The notes beneath the pieces are model-generated. The model was not told the DNA's origin and did no database searches. It was given only the letters and a program-made list of their open reading frames with translations. From the NCBI GenBank assembly GCA_027490995.1, contig JAIXWY010000004.1, positions 61,784 through 125,783 on the forward strand: a DNA stretch of 64,000 nucleotides, in the 5' to 3' direction. Origin of the DNA: Opitutaceae bacterium. Its GTDB lineage: Bacteria > Verrucomicrobiota > Verrucomicrobiia > Opitutales > Opitutaceae. Below, one piece after another: positions 35,307 to 44,484 of the stretch. The stretch's first letter is position 1. Each line of letters starts with the position of its first letter. The position numbers and the translations under genes were made by a program.

Positions 35307-35337
35307 ACGAGAATAGTGCGCACGGGAATAGTGTCAA
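35307..35337 (-). promoter_or_regulatory. Near-consensus promoter with tandem operator, almost leaderless
   Basis: On the minus strand TTGACA (35337-35332), a 16-bp spacer and TATTCT (35315-35310) form a near-consensus sigma70-type promoter. The start site should fall near 35303, next to the ATG at 35302, so the message would be leaderless or nearly so. CACTATTCYCGTG occurs twice with 15-bp spacing across the -35/-10 region, which fits autorepression by the antitoxin. Confidence 0.65.
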
Positions 35338-35526
35338 TTGATGGGTTCTCATCGATCCAATAATGCAAACACCGATTCATCAACGTTTAATGCTGAGTCG
35401 GATACCCCAAATCAGGGCTACGCCAGGCGAGGGTGGTGCGGTCGCGGCCCGTTGTCGTCGAGCGCCCTCCGCCCGGAACGGGGGCTTGCGCGTTGGCGGC
35501 GAGGGCGGGTCGGCCGAGGCCTCGGA

Positions 35527-37788
35527 TCACTCCACCCGGACCGCGCTTTCGGTGAAGGCGAGGCGGTCGGTGCGGCCGTCGGGGCGTTGCACGACGAGGG
35601 TGGAGCCTTCGAGCCGGGCTTGGGCGAGGGCCGGGGTGTCGCCGCGTTCGGGCCAGAGGACCGTGTAGACGCGATGCCGGCGCGCGGCGGTCGTGGGCGA
35701 TGCCTGCAGGTGGCCTTGGTTGCCCCAGGAGCGGACGACGCCGGCGAACGATTGCCCGGCGTACTTGGGATCGATCGGCTCGGTGAAGCGATCCGAAAGC
35801 TGCGCCTCCCACGTGCCTCCGTCCTCCGGGACCAGTCGCGCCGAGAGGGTTGCACCCTCCGCGCGGATGAACGCCGTGCGCTCCGCCCCGTCCCACGTCA
35901 GCGGACGCTCCGCGTGCAGCAGGAACGAAATCCGGCCGGGCTGCGCGAGGTCCACGGTGTCGCAGAGGACGACGTAGCGGCGGTCGACGAAGACGAGGTC
36001 GCGGCGCACGCGCTCGACGTAGCGGAGTTTCGGGTTGGCGCGGTAGGCGGCGGTCGCGTCGCCGGCGGCCCAGGTCGCGCGCGGCATCACCGCGAAGTGG
36101 ATGATTTCGCCGGTGGCGTCGCGCGACTGGGGCTTCTGGCCCTCACCGTCGATCAGCAGCGCGTTCTTGGACCGCGTCTGGCGCGTCCAGGCATTGTGGT
36201 GGGGTGAGTTGTGGAATTCGCGGTAGCCCGACGCGATCGCGAGGTTCTGGCCATAGGCATTCAGGATGAAGGCATTCTGCTGGGCGTGGCTGTGGCTGAA
36301 GCTGCCGTAGGGCGAGGAGACGAAGGTCACGTGGATGTCGTCGTCCGGCTGGCCGAGGGCGCTGTGCAGCGACACCCAGCCGATGTCGCGGAAGAAACGG
36401 TCCGGCGGCAGCTGGGCGAGGGGTTTGGCTGCCGGGAGCGGGCGATCTGCGGCGATGAAGTTCCGCACCAGAAACTCCGTCGCGGTGGGGTACATCCGGT
36501 CCAGGCCGCGCAGCCCGCGCTCGGCGGGTGAAGGCCGTGAGTCTGAACACAGACGGGCATACGTCAGGAGATAGCCGTCGCCCGTGACTCGGGCCACGTG
36601 GGTGAGGTATTCCGCGACGGAGGGCTCGAGGTTGAACTTGCCCGCGTTGGAAAAGTCGCCAAATCCGGTCGCTGGATACGGTTGGACATTGTAGACCGGG
36701 AAGTACCCATGCTGCCGCCAGAAGGGCGTCGCGTAGGCTGACGGATCTCCGATGGCGAGGAGGGCATCCTGAAACGCGGCGTGTTCGATGGTGCCGCGCC
36801 AGTAGGCGGCGCCTTCGGACCACCCGCCATCGTCGCCGCCCCACGTGGGAAACTGCTCGCGATAAAACCGGTACGTGGCGGCCCACCAGGCGCGGGACTC
36901 CTCGGGCAGGTCATCCCACAGGGCGAGCGCGGCGAGGCCGGTCATCGGCATGAAGCGGATCGGATGGCTGGAGGGTTCGACCTTGAGGGAGTTGCGGAGT
37001 ACGCGGGAGATGCGGCCCTCTTCCTCGATCCACGCGAACGAAGCGCGACCGCGTTCGCGGAAGTGAGCGAGGACGCGGGCCCGCTCGTCCGGCGTGAGTT
37101 CGTCGCGGATCTGATCGTAGGCGAGCGGCAGCTTGCGCCAGAGGCGGAAGTGGGCCTCGTCGTTATAGGTGATCGCCGTCGCTCCACGCACCGCTCCACC
37201 CGGCCATCCGGAAGGATCGAGGCTCCACTCGCAGGCTCGGAGCAGGAATTCGCGGGCTTTCTCCAGGTAGCGCGGGTCCCCCGTGGCCACCCACAGCAGG
37301 GCGGCGGCTTCGGTCACGCCGCCGACGTAGCCGCACACGTCCTGCGCGGCGCGCCACAGATCGACGCGTTCGCTCGTGCGTCGCCGTGGGCTGGGGTCGC
37401 CGTAGGTGCGCGGCTCCTCGGGGAACGGGGCGGAGAGGAGGTCGCGGTCGAAATCCTCACGGATGCGCCGGAATGCCTTGGCACCCGGGCCTGAGGTGAC
37501 GTACGCGCGGAACGCCTCGCGTCGTCCGGCCGCCACGAGCGTGCGTGGCGCCTTGGCCGGCACCACGGCCACCGCGCCCGGGCTGGAGGCGGCGGGGGCG
37601 ACAGGGGCGACGGACGCGGGGGTCGCCGGGGGCGAGGGGGACGCGTCGCCCGCCGCCGGGCGATTGGCGGCGAATGCGGACGGTGCGACGACGAGGGTCG
37701 CGAACGCCGCCGCTGCGGTCGCAACGGTGGCCCATGGCGCGCGGGAGCGCGGAGCGGAGGCGGGCGTGGGTGCGGGGAACGAAGTCAC
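35527..37788 (-). CDS. Secreted heparinase II/III-like polysaccharide lyase
   Basis: A 753-residue protein that starts at GTG 37788. It has a signal peptide (about 15-41, ending APSAFAA) and a Pro/Ala linker. A helical toroid domain follows (about 85-430, with PYGDPSPRRR-type and NDEAHFRLWRKLPLAYDQI segments), then a beta-sandwich heparinase II/III-like domain with SHSHAQQNAFILNAYGQNLA and HNAWTRQTRSKNALLIDGEG. This architecture belongs to alginate, heparin and oligo-uronate lyases (PL17, PL21 and DUF4962-like). The substrate cannot be decided from sequence. It is probably periplasmic or secreted and would cut uronic-acid glycans. Downstream it faces the toxin-antitoxin pair; upstream lies the dehydrogenase. 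Confidence 0.85.
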   Translation of the reverse strand: MTSFPAPTPASAPRSRAPWATVATAAAAFATLVVAPSAFAANRPAAGDASPSPPATPASVAPVAPAASSPGAVAVVPAKAPRTLVAAGRREAFRAYVTSGPGAKAFRRIREDFDRDLLSAPFPEEPRTYGDPSPRRRTSERVDLWRAAQDVCGYVGGVTEAAALLWVATGDPRYLEKAREFLLRACEWSLDPSGWPGGAVRGATAITYNDEAHFRLWRKLPLAYDQIRDELTPDERARVLAHFRERGRASFAWIEEEGRISRVLRNSLKVEPSSHPIRFMPMTGLAALALWDDLPEESRAWWAATYRFYREQFPTWGGDDGGWSEGAAYWRGTIEHAAFQDALLAIGDPSAYATPFWRQHGYFPVYNVQPYPATGFGDFSNAGKFNLEPSVAEYLTHVARVTGDGYLLTYARLCSDSRPSPAERGLRGLDRMYPTATEFLVRNFIAADRPLPAAKPLAQLPPDRFFRDIGWVSLHSALGQPDDDIHVTFVSSPYGSFSHSHAQQNAFILNAYGQNLAIASGYREFHNSPHHNAWTRQTRSKNALLIDGEGQKPQSRDATGEIIHFAVMPRATWAAGDATAAYRANPKLRYVERVRRDLVFVDRRYVVLCDTVDLAQPGRISFLLHAERPLTWDGAERTAFIRAEGATLSARLVPEDGGTWEAQLSDRFTEPIDPKYAGQSFAGVVRSWGNQGHLQASPTTAARRHRVYTVLWPERGDTPALAQARLEGSTLVVQRPDGRTDRLAFTESAVRVE

Positions 37789-37826
37789 GGGAGAAAGAGC
37801 CGGGGAGTGGGGTGACGGTGCGGAGA

Positions 37827-37855
37827 GGTCACATGGAGCGGTCGTAGACTTCCGG
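37827..37855 (-). pseudogene. Duplicated 3' remnant of the dehydrogenase gene
   Basis: These 29 bp repeat, with four mismatches, the last codons and stop of the dehydrogenase at 37899-37927, exactly 72 bp further on. Translated on the minus strand the remnant reads PEVYDRSM-stop; the gene reads PEVYDRST-stop. This is a decayed tandem duplication of the gene end or the tail of a lost paralogue. Confidence 0.6.
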
Positions 37856-37900
37856 GCGCGAGTCGGGCGCGATTGAGCAGGACGCTGACCGGCGGCAAGG

Positions 37901-38926
37901 TCACGTGGAGCGATCGTAGACCTCCGGAGTCACGACCGCCTCCAGGGGCCGCCCGGCAGCGAACGCGCGGAGATTCGCCAGCGCGAACGCGCCGGCGTCG
38001 CAGCGCCGGTCAGTCGTCGGTCCGGCGAGGTGCGGAGTCAGGGACACGTTGCGCAGGCCGCGCAGCGGGGAAGAGGCGGGAAGGGGTTCCTCGGTGAAGA
38101 CGTCGACGCCGATCTGGATGCGGCCCTCTGCCGCGACGCGCGCGAGCGCGGCCTCGTCGACGACGGCGCCCCGCGCGACATTCACGAACACTCCCCCGGG
38201 CCGGATCAGGCGCAGGTGTCGCTCGGTCACGCAGCCGACCGTCTCGGGGATCAGCGGGGCGAGTTCGACGATGATGTCGTTTTCGGCGAACAAAGATTCC
38301 AGTGACTGCGTGCGCGCGACCCCGAGGGCGGCTTGCGCGGCTTCGTCGACGTCCGGCGCGAAGACCGTCACGTGGGTGCCGAAGGGCGCGATCAGGCGGA
38401 TGAACTCGTGCGCGACGTTGCCGAATCCGTGGATGCCGACCCGGCGTCCGAAGAGCGAGGCCGTCTCCGTTTCCGGCGTTTTCCACGCGCCTTCCAGATG
38501 CATGGCGAGCGCCCATGCGGGACCGCGCCTCAGGCAGGACAGGACGTGGAACAAGGCGCCTTCCGCAACGACGCGGCTGATGGACTTGCCCCAGTTCGTG
38601 ACCTGCAGGCCGTTTTCCAGATGGCGTCGGGTCACCAGACGGCGCACCGAGCCGCAGAGATAGCACACGTAGCGCAGCCGCGGCGGGAGCTCGATGGGGA
38701 GAGGCGGGGTCTTCCACGCGGCCACCAGGACCTCCGGATTCACTGCGGTGAGGGCCTGGGCAAACGCCGCCGGCGAGAGCGTGGCGGGATCGATGACCTG
38801 CGTCCTTCGGGCCAGCGTCTTGAGTTCGTTGGCTGACGGCTCCGGCAGGAAGTCGCGCCACTCCGCCGGCGTAAGCGCGGCGAGCAGGGATTCGGGGCTG
38901 TGAGCAGGTCGGGAAGAAGCGTCCAT
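37901..38926 (-). CDS. D-isomer-specific 2-hydroxyacid dehydrogenase family protein
   Basis: A 341-residue NAD-binding oxidoreductase. The Rossmann motif is RVGIHGFGNVAHEFIRLIAP (about 162-181). Catalytic positions: Arg in NVARGAVVD, Glu in DVFTEEPLP and His in LTPHLAGP. The family pattern (VDEAALARVAAEGRIQIGVD) is intact. The substrate is unknown; the carbohydrate neighbourhood suggests oxidation or reduction of a sugar-derived acid. The 3' end has a degenerate duplicate. The mannose-6-phosphate isomerase gene ends 49 bp upstream on the same strand, so the two probably share a transcript. Confidence 0.9.
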   Translation of the reverse strand: MDASSRPAHSPESLLAALTPAEWRDFLPEPSANELKTLARRTQVIDPATLSPAAFAQALTAVNPEVLVAAWKTPPLPIELPPRLRYVCYLCGSVRRLVTRRHLENGLQVTNWGKSISRVVAEGALFHVLSCLRRGPAWALAMHLEGAWKTPETETASLFGRRVGIHGFGNVAHEFIRLIAPFGTHVTVFAPDVDEAAQAALGVARTQSLESLFAENDIIVELAPLIPETVGCVTERHLRLIRPGGVFVNVARGAVVDEAALARVAAEGRIQIGVDVFTEEPLPASSPLRGLRNVSLTPHLAGPTTDRRCDAGAFALANLRAFAAGRPLEAVVTPEVYDRST

Positions 38927-38975
38927 GGAGGAGGCGGAAGACGTCGGGAGAGGAAGCGGAGCCGTTGGCTCCAGG

Positions 38976-40064
38976 TCAGGCCGGTGGGCGGCAGATCAGG
39001 ATCTCGGCGGAGGACTCTGGCTCGAGCATGACGGGATCGAGCCCGGCGGGGAGCAGCACCTTCTCGTACCGTCCGAGTCGCCGCTCCGCTGCCCGCGTCT
39101 GGAGCCGGAGGGCGCCGGAAGTGACGATCCACAACTCCAGCCCGCGGGGCGTCCATTCGATCCGGTCGCCCAGCACCACGCGTTCGGCCCCGAAGCACGG
39201 CGTGCGGTCGGCGCCGATCCGTTCCTCACGCCACGAGCGTGGCCCGAGTGCTTCGGGTGCTTTCGGGGCGCAGCGCTGCGTCCGCAGCACGTCCTCGCGC
39301 GAGCGCGGCGTGAGATCAAATACGTCGAGACAGAAATCCAGTCCGCGCTGCATGAACCGGGCGGCCTCCGGGAGGACGAAGCCCCCGCGCTCGAATTCGA
39401 AGCGCACCACCCAGTCGGTCGGTTCCTGCAGCTCGATGAGGAACAGGCCGGGGCCGAGCGCGTGCGGCATCCCTCCCGGCACGAGGAGCGTGTCGCCGGG
39501 AGCGACGGGGATGGGATCGAAGCAGGCCTCGAAGGCCGCGATGTCCTGTTCGACGATCATCCGCCGCAGTTCCGTCCGGCTTGGGGGCCGTTGGAAACCC
39601 AAGTAGACGCAGGGAGCGGCCACCTCGGGTCGGACGGCGAGGACCTGGTAGGCCTCGGTCTTGCCCGAAGGTGAATTCAGAAACTGTTGGGCGAACGCGG
39701 CCGTCGGATGCACCTGGAAGTGAAGCCGGATGGAGGAGTCGAGGAACTTCACCAGCAGCGGCAGTCGAGATCCGTGGCGGGAGACGTGGGCGGCACCGAG
39801 GAAGTACTCCGGGTCGGACTCCAGCAGCGTTGCGAGATCGTGGGCCTGTCCCGCGACCTCGACGACGGAGCGGCCCTCGATGATCGACTCGCGCCCCACG
39901 TTCACGGCGCGGGTGGTGGACGCGATCCAGTCTTCCGGGAAATGCCCATCGGCCGGTGTATCCACCCCGGCGAGCGAGTCGAGGGTCCGTCCCCCGAGGT
40001 AGGAGCGCCAGACTCGGTTTGGCGGCAGGATGACGGGGTGTTGTCGGTGGACGGAGGATGGCAT
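38976..40064 (-). CDS. manA: Class I mannose-6-phosphate isomerase
   Basis: A 362-residue cupin-fold zinc enzyme that interconverts mannose 6-phosphate and fructose 6-phosphate. Zinc-site segments are visible: RLHFQVHPTAAFAQ, KTEAYQVLAV and PGGMPHALGPGLFLIELQEP. The N terminus VWRSYLGGRTLD is that of the class I family. It would funnel mannose-type sugars into glycolysis, in line with the nearby pfp. The gene follows the symporter gene on the same strand (77 bp) and precedes the dehydrogenase, giving a likely sugar-import-and-use operon. Confidence 0.85.
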   Translation of the reverse strand: MPSSVHRQHPVILPPNRVWRSYLGGRTLDSLAGVDTPADGHFPEDWIASTTRAVNVGRESIIEGRSVVEVAGQAHDLATLLESDPEYFLGAAHVSRHGSRLPLLVKFLDSSIRLHFQVHPTAAFAQQFLNSPSGKTEAYQVLAVRPEVAAPCVYLGFQRPPSRTELRRMIVEQDIAAFEACFDPIPVAPGDTLLVPGGMPHALGPGLFLIELQEPTDWVVRFEFERGGFVLPEAARFMQRGLDFCLDVFDLTPRSREDVLRTQRCAPKAPEALGPRSWREERIGADRTPCFGAERVVLGDRIEWTPRGLELWIVTSGALRLQTRAAERRLGRYEKVLLPAGLDPVMLEPESSAEILICRPPA

Positions 40065-40141
40065 GGGGCGCGAGTGGAGGGGGGACGCGGGGTGGCGGCG
40101 CGTGCGGAGCGACTCGGCCGGACGAAGCGCGGAGGCTTGCC

Positions 40142-41884
40142 TTAGGCCGGGCGCCGCGCCTTGCGCAGGAGGACGGCGCCGATGAGGACGACGATGCCCC
40201 CGCAGCCCACGAAGGCGAGACGGCCGCTGATTGGATTGGGGATGAAGGCGAGCAGCGTGACGAACGACCCGTAGGCAAGGCAGAGCCAGCCGATGAGGGA
40301 CTCCTGCCGGGCGGTGTTATCGACCACGCCCTCGGTGCGGACATCGATGGGCGTACGCATCTTGGTGAAGAACGCTTCGACTCGCGCCCGCTCGGCTTCC
40401 GGCGTGCGCCGCCAGAAGAAGGTCGAACCGAGGAACCACGCGGAGCCCACGACCACGCTTAGGCCCACGGCGATCCCCTGGCCCCAGTATTCTCCCTCGG
40501 CCTTGCCGAGCGGAAGCGCGCTGCCGAGGAGAGTCTCGGCGGCCCACTGCGACGTCAGCACCTGCTCGCACAGCACCGAGCAGGTGAAGCCGACGGCGAC
40601 GGTGCTCCACGCGGCCCACGGCGGCGTGCGCCGGATGAGCACGCCCCAGACCAGCGGCAGCATGATGGGAACATTCACCAGTGAGCCGAAACGGACCATC
40701 AGATCGAAGAGAGACAATTCCCGCAGCTGACTGAGCCGCCAGGCGACCGTGATGACCAGGAGACCGAGCACAACGGTGGCCATTTTTCCGGCGTGCAGTA
40801 GTTCGCGATCGGATGCCCCCGGCTTCAGCACAGGATGGTAGAAATTTTTGACGAAGATACCGGCGTTCTTGTTCAGTCCGGAGTCCATCGACGACATCGT
40901 AGCGGCAAAGATTCCGCTGACCAAGAGACCCAGCATGCCGACGGGAAGTACGGATTGGGAAACGGCGATAAACGCCGCATCTTGGGGATTGCCGAGGTTG
41001 GGAAAGATGGCGCGGAGATCTGGGGTAAGCACGGCAGCGGCCATCGGTGGGATGAACCAGATGAAAATCCCGATCAGGAATAACCCGGCGCCAAGAAAAC
41101 CCGCCCGCCGGGCGTGGAGACTATCGCGGACGCACAGGTAGCGCGACGAATCCATGAGATTGTTCGTCGACAAGAACTGTTTCACCAGCATCGCGATGCA
41201 CCAAAAGAGCAGGAAATCGCGGGAGAACAGTTCACTGATGTCGAGATGGTGCGCGGGCACGCTGGCCAGGAATGCGGCCGGACCTCCCACCTTGGCGACC
41301 GCGAGCACGCAGACCGCGATACAGACCGGCATCAAGATCAGTACCTGGATAAAGTCCGAAGCGACCACGGCCCAACTTCCCCCGATCAGCGACATGAGCA
41401 GGACGACGACACCGGTGACCACGATGGTGAGCGTCAGATCCAGTCCGAACGCGGCGGAGAGGAAGATTCCCAGAGCGTTTAACCAGATCGCGGCAAAGAT
41501 GGTGCCGGTCGGGATCTGCAGCCACATGAAGATCTGCTCATTGGCGCGGCCGAAGCGCTCGCGGACTGCCTCGACGGACGTGACGACCCGCAGTTGGCGG
41601 AAGCGAGGGGCGAAGTAGAGCGCGTTGGCGACGAAACCCAGGGCATTGGCGATGTAGATCACCGCGATCGGCCAACCATCCGCGTAGGCCTTCGACGCCG
41701 CCCCGGTGAACGTCCATGCGCTAAAACTCACCATGAACGCCGAGCCCCCGACCATCCACCACACGATCTGGCCTCCGCTCCGGAAGTAGTCGCTCACGTT
41801 CGTCACGAACCGCCGGAAGACCCAGCTGATCGTCAGCATGAAGATGAAGTACACGCCGAGCACGAGGTAGTCGTAGAGCGTCAT
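40142..41884 (-). CDS. Sodium:solute symporter (SSS family)
   Basis: A 580-residue membrane protein from ATG 41884 (MTLYDYLVLG). About 13-14 hydrophobic helices are visible. SSS-family motifs are present: SDYFRSGGQIVWWMVGGSAF in helix 2, SWAVVASDFIQVLILMPV in the centre and SSMDSGLNKNAGIF. It imports sugars, organic acids or similar solutes with Na+; the substrate is not decidable. The frame could start at 42007, but those residues are Pro-rich and precede the first real helix. It is the first gene of a likely operon with manA and the dehydrogenase. Confidence 0.9.
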   Translation of the reverse strand: MTLYDYLVLGVYFIFMLTISWVFRRFVTNVSDYFRSGGQIVWWMVGGSAFMVSFSAWTFTGAASKAYADGWPIAVIYIANALGFVANALYFAPRFRQLRVVTSVEAVRERFGRANEQIFMWLQIPTGTIFAAIWLNALGIFLSAAFGLDLTLTIVVTGVVVLLMSLIGGSWAVVASDFIQVLILMPVCIAVCVLAVAKVGGPAAFLASVPAHHLDISELFSRDFLLFWCIAMLVKQFLSTNNLMDSSRYLCVRDSLHARRAGFLGAGLFLIGIFIWFIPPMAAAVLTPDLRAIFPNLGNPQDAAFIAVSQSVLPVGMLGLLVSGIFAATMSSMDSGLNKNAGIFVKNFYHPVLKPGASDRELLHAGKMATVVLGLLVITVAWRLSQLRELSLFDLMVRFGSLVNVPIMLPLVWGVLIRRTPPWAAWSTVAVGFTCSVLCEQVLTSQWAAETLLGSALPLGKAEGEYWGQGIAVGLSVVVGSAWFLGSTFFWRRTPEAERARVEAFFTKMRTPIDVRTEGVVDNTARQESLIGWLCLAYGSFVTLLAFIPNPISGRLAFVGCGGIVVLIGAVLLRKARRPA

Positions 41885-42080
41885 ATCCGGAAAGTGGGGA
41901 GCGGGGTCGGGTGGGAGGGTTAGGGGGACCGGCGGGCCTGAGCCTCTGCCGAGGGCGGAGCCCGAACGGGTGAAAGATCCGGCCGCGCGGGCCGCCGGGT
42001 TCGACACTTGAGCGCAAGTCCACCCCTGCCGGCAAGCCGCGCAACGTGAACGTTGACTGCGCCCATCCGAAAACGAGGAA

Positions 42081-42110
42081 GGCCGGTCGCCTACCCCTAA
42101 GCGACCGGCC
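42081..42110. terminator. Strong orphan hairpin between divergent genes
   Basis: GGCCGGTCGC (42081-42090) and GCGACCGGCC (42101-42110) form a perfect 10-bp stem with a 10-base loop. The plus strand continues CTATTTGTCT and the minus strand TTCCTCGTTTTC. Both flanking genes start, rather than end, facing this hairpin, so no annotated gene needs a terminator here. It may end an unrecognised small transcript or be an attenuator. Confidence 0.5.
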
Positions 42111-42447
42111 CTATTTGTCTGTCTAACCCCATAGACCCACTTGCAGCAGGTCGCGGGAGTTTTAAGCAGTCAGCGTGCCAAGAAATCCGGAATCGGAGGA
42201 AAAAGGGTACTTGGGTGTGCGGGTGACGGCTTGGCAGCGCGGGGAGGGTGTTCAGGCTGGGCGGGAGATGGAGTCCTCGGCCCTTGGTTTTTTCGCGGAG
42301 CGCACGTCCGGTGCCGGGTGCGGGGATGCGCGCGCGTCTCGGCGGGGTCTGGGATCGGAGCGAGGGACGCTGGCGCGACCGGGACGGCGGGGTGTGGGGG
42401 GCGACGGTGGGGCAGAGTGGACGCCGTGCGTGGTGCGGTGTGGCCGA

Positions 42448-44256
42448 GTGCGGCAGGGCCGCGGGTGGGGAAGCGTCGAGCGGTGGCTGCGGTGGTGGCT
42501 GCTGGTGGCATGCTTCCTGGGCGTGGACGTGGTGGTGGCCGCGCCGCGGGATGCGTGGGTGGTGTTGTCGGGGGGCGGCACGCCGACGACGAATAATTAC
42601 TCCCAGTACCTGCAGGCGCAGGCGTTGAACCACTGGCTCCGGCAGCAGGTGCCGGCCGAGGCGGTCTGGACCTTTTTTGGTGCCGGCAACACGCCCGGAA
42701 AGCCAGCACGGCTGGCGGATACGCGGCGGCAGATCGAAGAGGGCGGTGCATTGCTGGAGACGTGGCTGCCTGGTGAGCTGCAGGGCAACCGCCCGGCGAC
42801 GCGCTCGGAGATCCTGCATGCCCTGCGGCGGGAAATCCTTCCGCGGGTGGCGGATGGCGGCACGCTCTTCCTGTTCATCGGCGATCACGGGGAGCTGTCG
42901 GAGCGCGAGCCCCGCGAGAGCCGGATTGTGCTTTGGCAACTCGAGCCCGCTCCGCTCACGCCGCGAGGCTGGCTGACGAACCTGGAGCAGGTGCTCGGCG
43001 TGCGGGAACTGCGTGAGGTGATCGCGGGAGGACTGGGCCGCGGGCGCGTCGTGTTCTGCATCACCTGCTGCCATAGCGGAGGGTTTCACTTTCTTGGCGA
43101 GGACGAGACCGCGCGTCCGGATCCCGCGTGGGTGCGGTCGGGCGGTGCGTCGCCCGCCCTGGTGCCGCCGCCTCCGCCGCGGATCGCCGGCTTCACTGCG
43201 ACCACGGCGGCGGATCCGGCGGCGGGGTGTATTGCGTACCTCGACTCGCGGACCTGGGTTGGCTCGGAGCGTTTCCTGCCCGAGGCCCTGCTCGGCATCG
43301 ACCTTGTTACGGGAGTGCGGCGCGAACTCCCGCGGGACACGCTGGCGGAGGCGTTTGAGGCGGCGATGGAGGTGAACCTCACGATTGATCAGCCGCACGG
43401 CACGGCGGAGGCCTTCCTGGAAGTGCAGGCGCGGATGATGGAGACGACGCTCGCGACGGCGGACCTCGCTCCGCGGGCGGCGGAGGCGCTGAGGCGATTT
43501 CGTGCGGTTGCGGACGGGGCGAGCGTGGGTGTCGATGATCCGGAATTGCGTCGGCGGGAAGGCCGGTATCGCGGTTGGACGGACGTTTTGGCGGCGGAGT
43601 TTCCGGAGATTGCGGAGACGCTGGTTCGTGGTCGCTTCGCTGACCTGGAAACGCTCGGCGCCTTGCCGGCACCGCCGCCTGAGCTCAGCCGCGCGGAGCG
43701 GCGAGCGGAGCGCGAGTTACGCAAGGCGTGGACCGACGTCATCCGACCGGCGTGGCGTCGCGCCCTGGAGGCGAGGGCGGTGGCGGGAGCGGGTGACGTC
43801 GAGGCGGGTTTTGAGCGGCACCTCATCGCGCTGGAGGAAAGTGCGCGGGAGCCCTTGTTTCTGCCGGGCGACCGGGAAGCGGTGCGTGAAGAACTTTATT
43901 GGCAGTCGGGGGCGGCCGATGCGGCTCCGGATGCGGCGCGGGCGCTGGCCTTGGCGCGATGGGAAGCGCACCGTGAACGCACGATCCTCGCGTGGGCGAC
44001 GGACTCGGCGAACGCCCGCGTGCGCGAGGCTGCACGATCGTGGCAGCGCGCTCATGAGACGCTCGCGCCCGCGGAGGACGAACTCCTGGATCCGCCGCCG
44101 CACCGCGAAGCGGCCCTGCGCGTGATGCGTTGGCGGCGGGTCTTGGCCGCGTGGACCTTCCTGCATGCCGTCGGGGATGAAGCGCGCCTCGACCGAGTCC
44201 GCGCGTTGCTCGAACTCGAGCGCACGCCGGTCTTCCGCTCGTCCGGTGGCCGCTGA
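42448..44256 (+). CDS. Secreted caspase/legumain-like (clan CD) cysteine peptidase
   Basis: A protein of about 602 residues when started at GTG 42448. A longer frame with ATG 42268 exists, but the signal peptide (WWLLVACFLGVDVVVAAP) then lies too far inside, and codon use upstream looks non-coding. The mature N terminus carries a caspase-like fold: AWVVLSGGGTPTTNN, then LFLFIGDHGELS with the catalytic His (about residue 147) and VVFCITCCHSGGF with the catalytic Cys (about 208, the second Cys before His-Ser-Gly). This His-Gly and Cys-His-Ser-Gly pair is the clan CD signature (legumain/C13-like). The C-terminal 300 residues are helical and unassigned. Its role is unknown; it could act in surface-protein processing. 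Confidence 0.72.
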   Translation: MRQGRGWGSVERWLRWWLLVACFLGVDVVVAAPRDAWVVLSGGGTPTTNNYSQYLQAQALNHWLRQQVPAEAVWTFFGAGNTPGKPARLADTRRQIEEGGALLETWLPGELQGNRPATRSEILHALRREILPRVADGGTLFLFIGDHGELSEREPRESRIVLWQLEPAPLTPRGWLTNLEQVLGVRELREVIAGGLGRGRVVFCITCCHSGGFHFLGEDETARPDPAWVRSGGASPALVPPPPPRIAGFTATTAADPAAGCIAYLDSRTWVGSERFLPEALLGIDLVTGVRRELPRDTLAEAFEAAMEVNLTIDQPHGTAEAFLEVQARMMETTLATADLAPRAAEALRRFRAVADGASVGVDDPELRRREGRYRGWTDVLAAEFPEIAETLVRGRFADLETLGALPAPPPELSRAERRAERELRKAWTDVIRPAWRRALEARAVAGAGDVEAGFERHLIALEESAREPLFLPGDREAVREELYWQSGAADAAPDAARALALARWEAHRERTILAWATDSANARVREAARSWQRAHETLAPAEDELLDPPPHREAALRVMRWRRVLAAWTFLHAVGDEARLDRVRALLELERTPVFRSSGGR

Positions 44257-44484
44257 CGACCCGAACGCCTCGCCGCAGCGTCCCCGAGGCCGAGGTCCAC
44301 GCGTGCGCCCGCGGCCGTGCGGCGCAGGGCGTGGTGCGGCCGCGCGTGGCCCGTGTTCGACCGGTTGGACTTTTCCGCCCGCCGGGGGAACGGGCGACCC
44401 GGGACATTCAACGTTCAGCCGAAGAGACCGCCGCGTCGGGAGGTCGGGGTTGTCGGGCGCTCATTTCGGAACCATGCTGCGCGC

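Noticed and set aside
42120..42185. tRNA 3' fragment or phage attachment site (GGTCGCGGGAGTTTTAAGCAG)
   Set aside because: There is a slight resemblance to a tRNA anticodon/T-arm region, but no cloverleaf can be built and no integrase gene is nearby.
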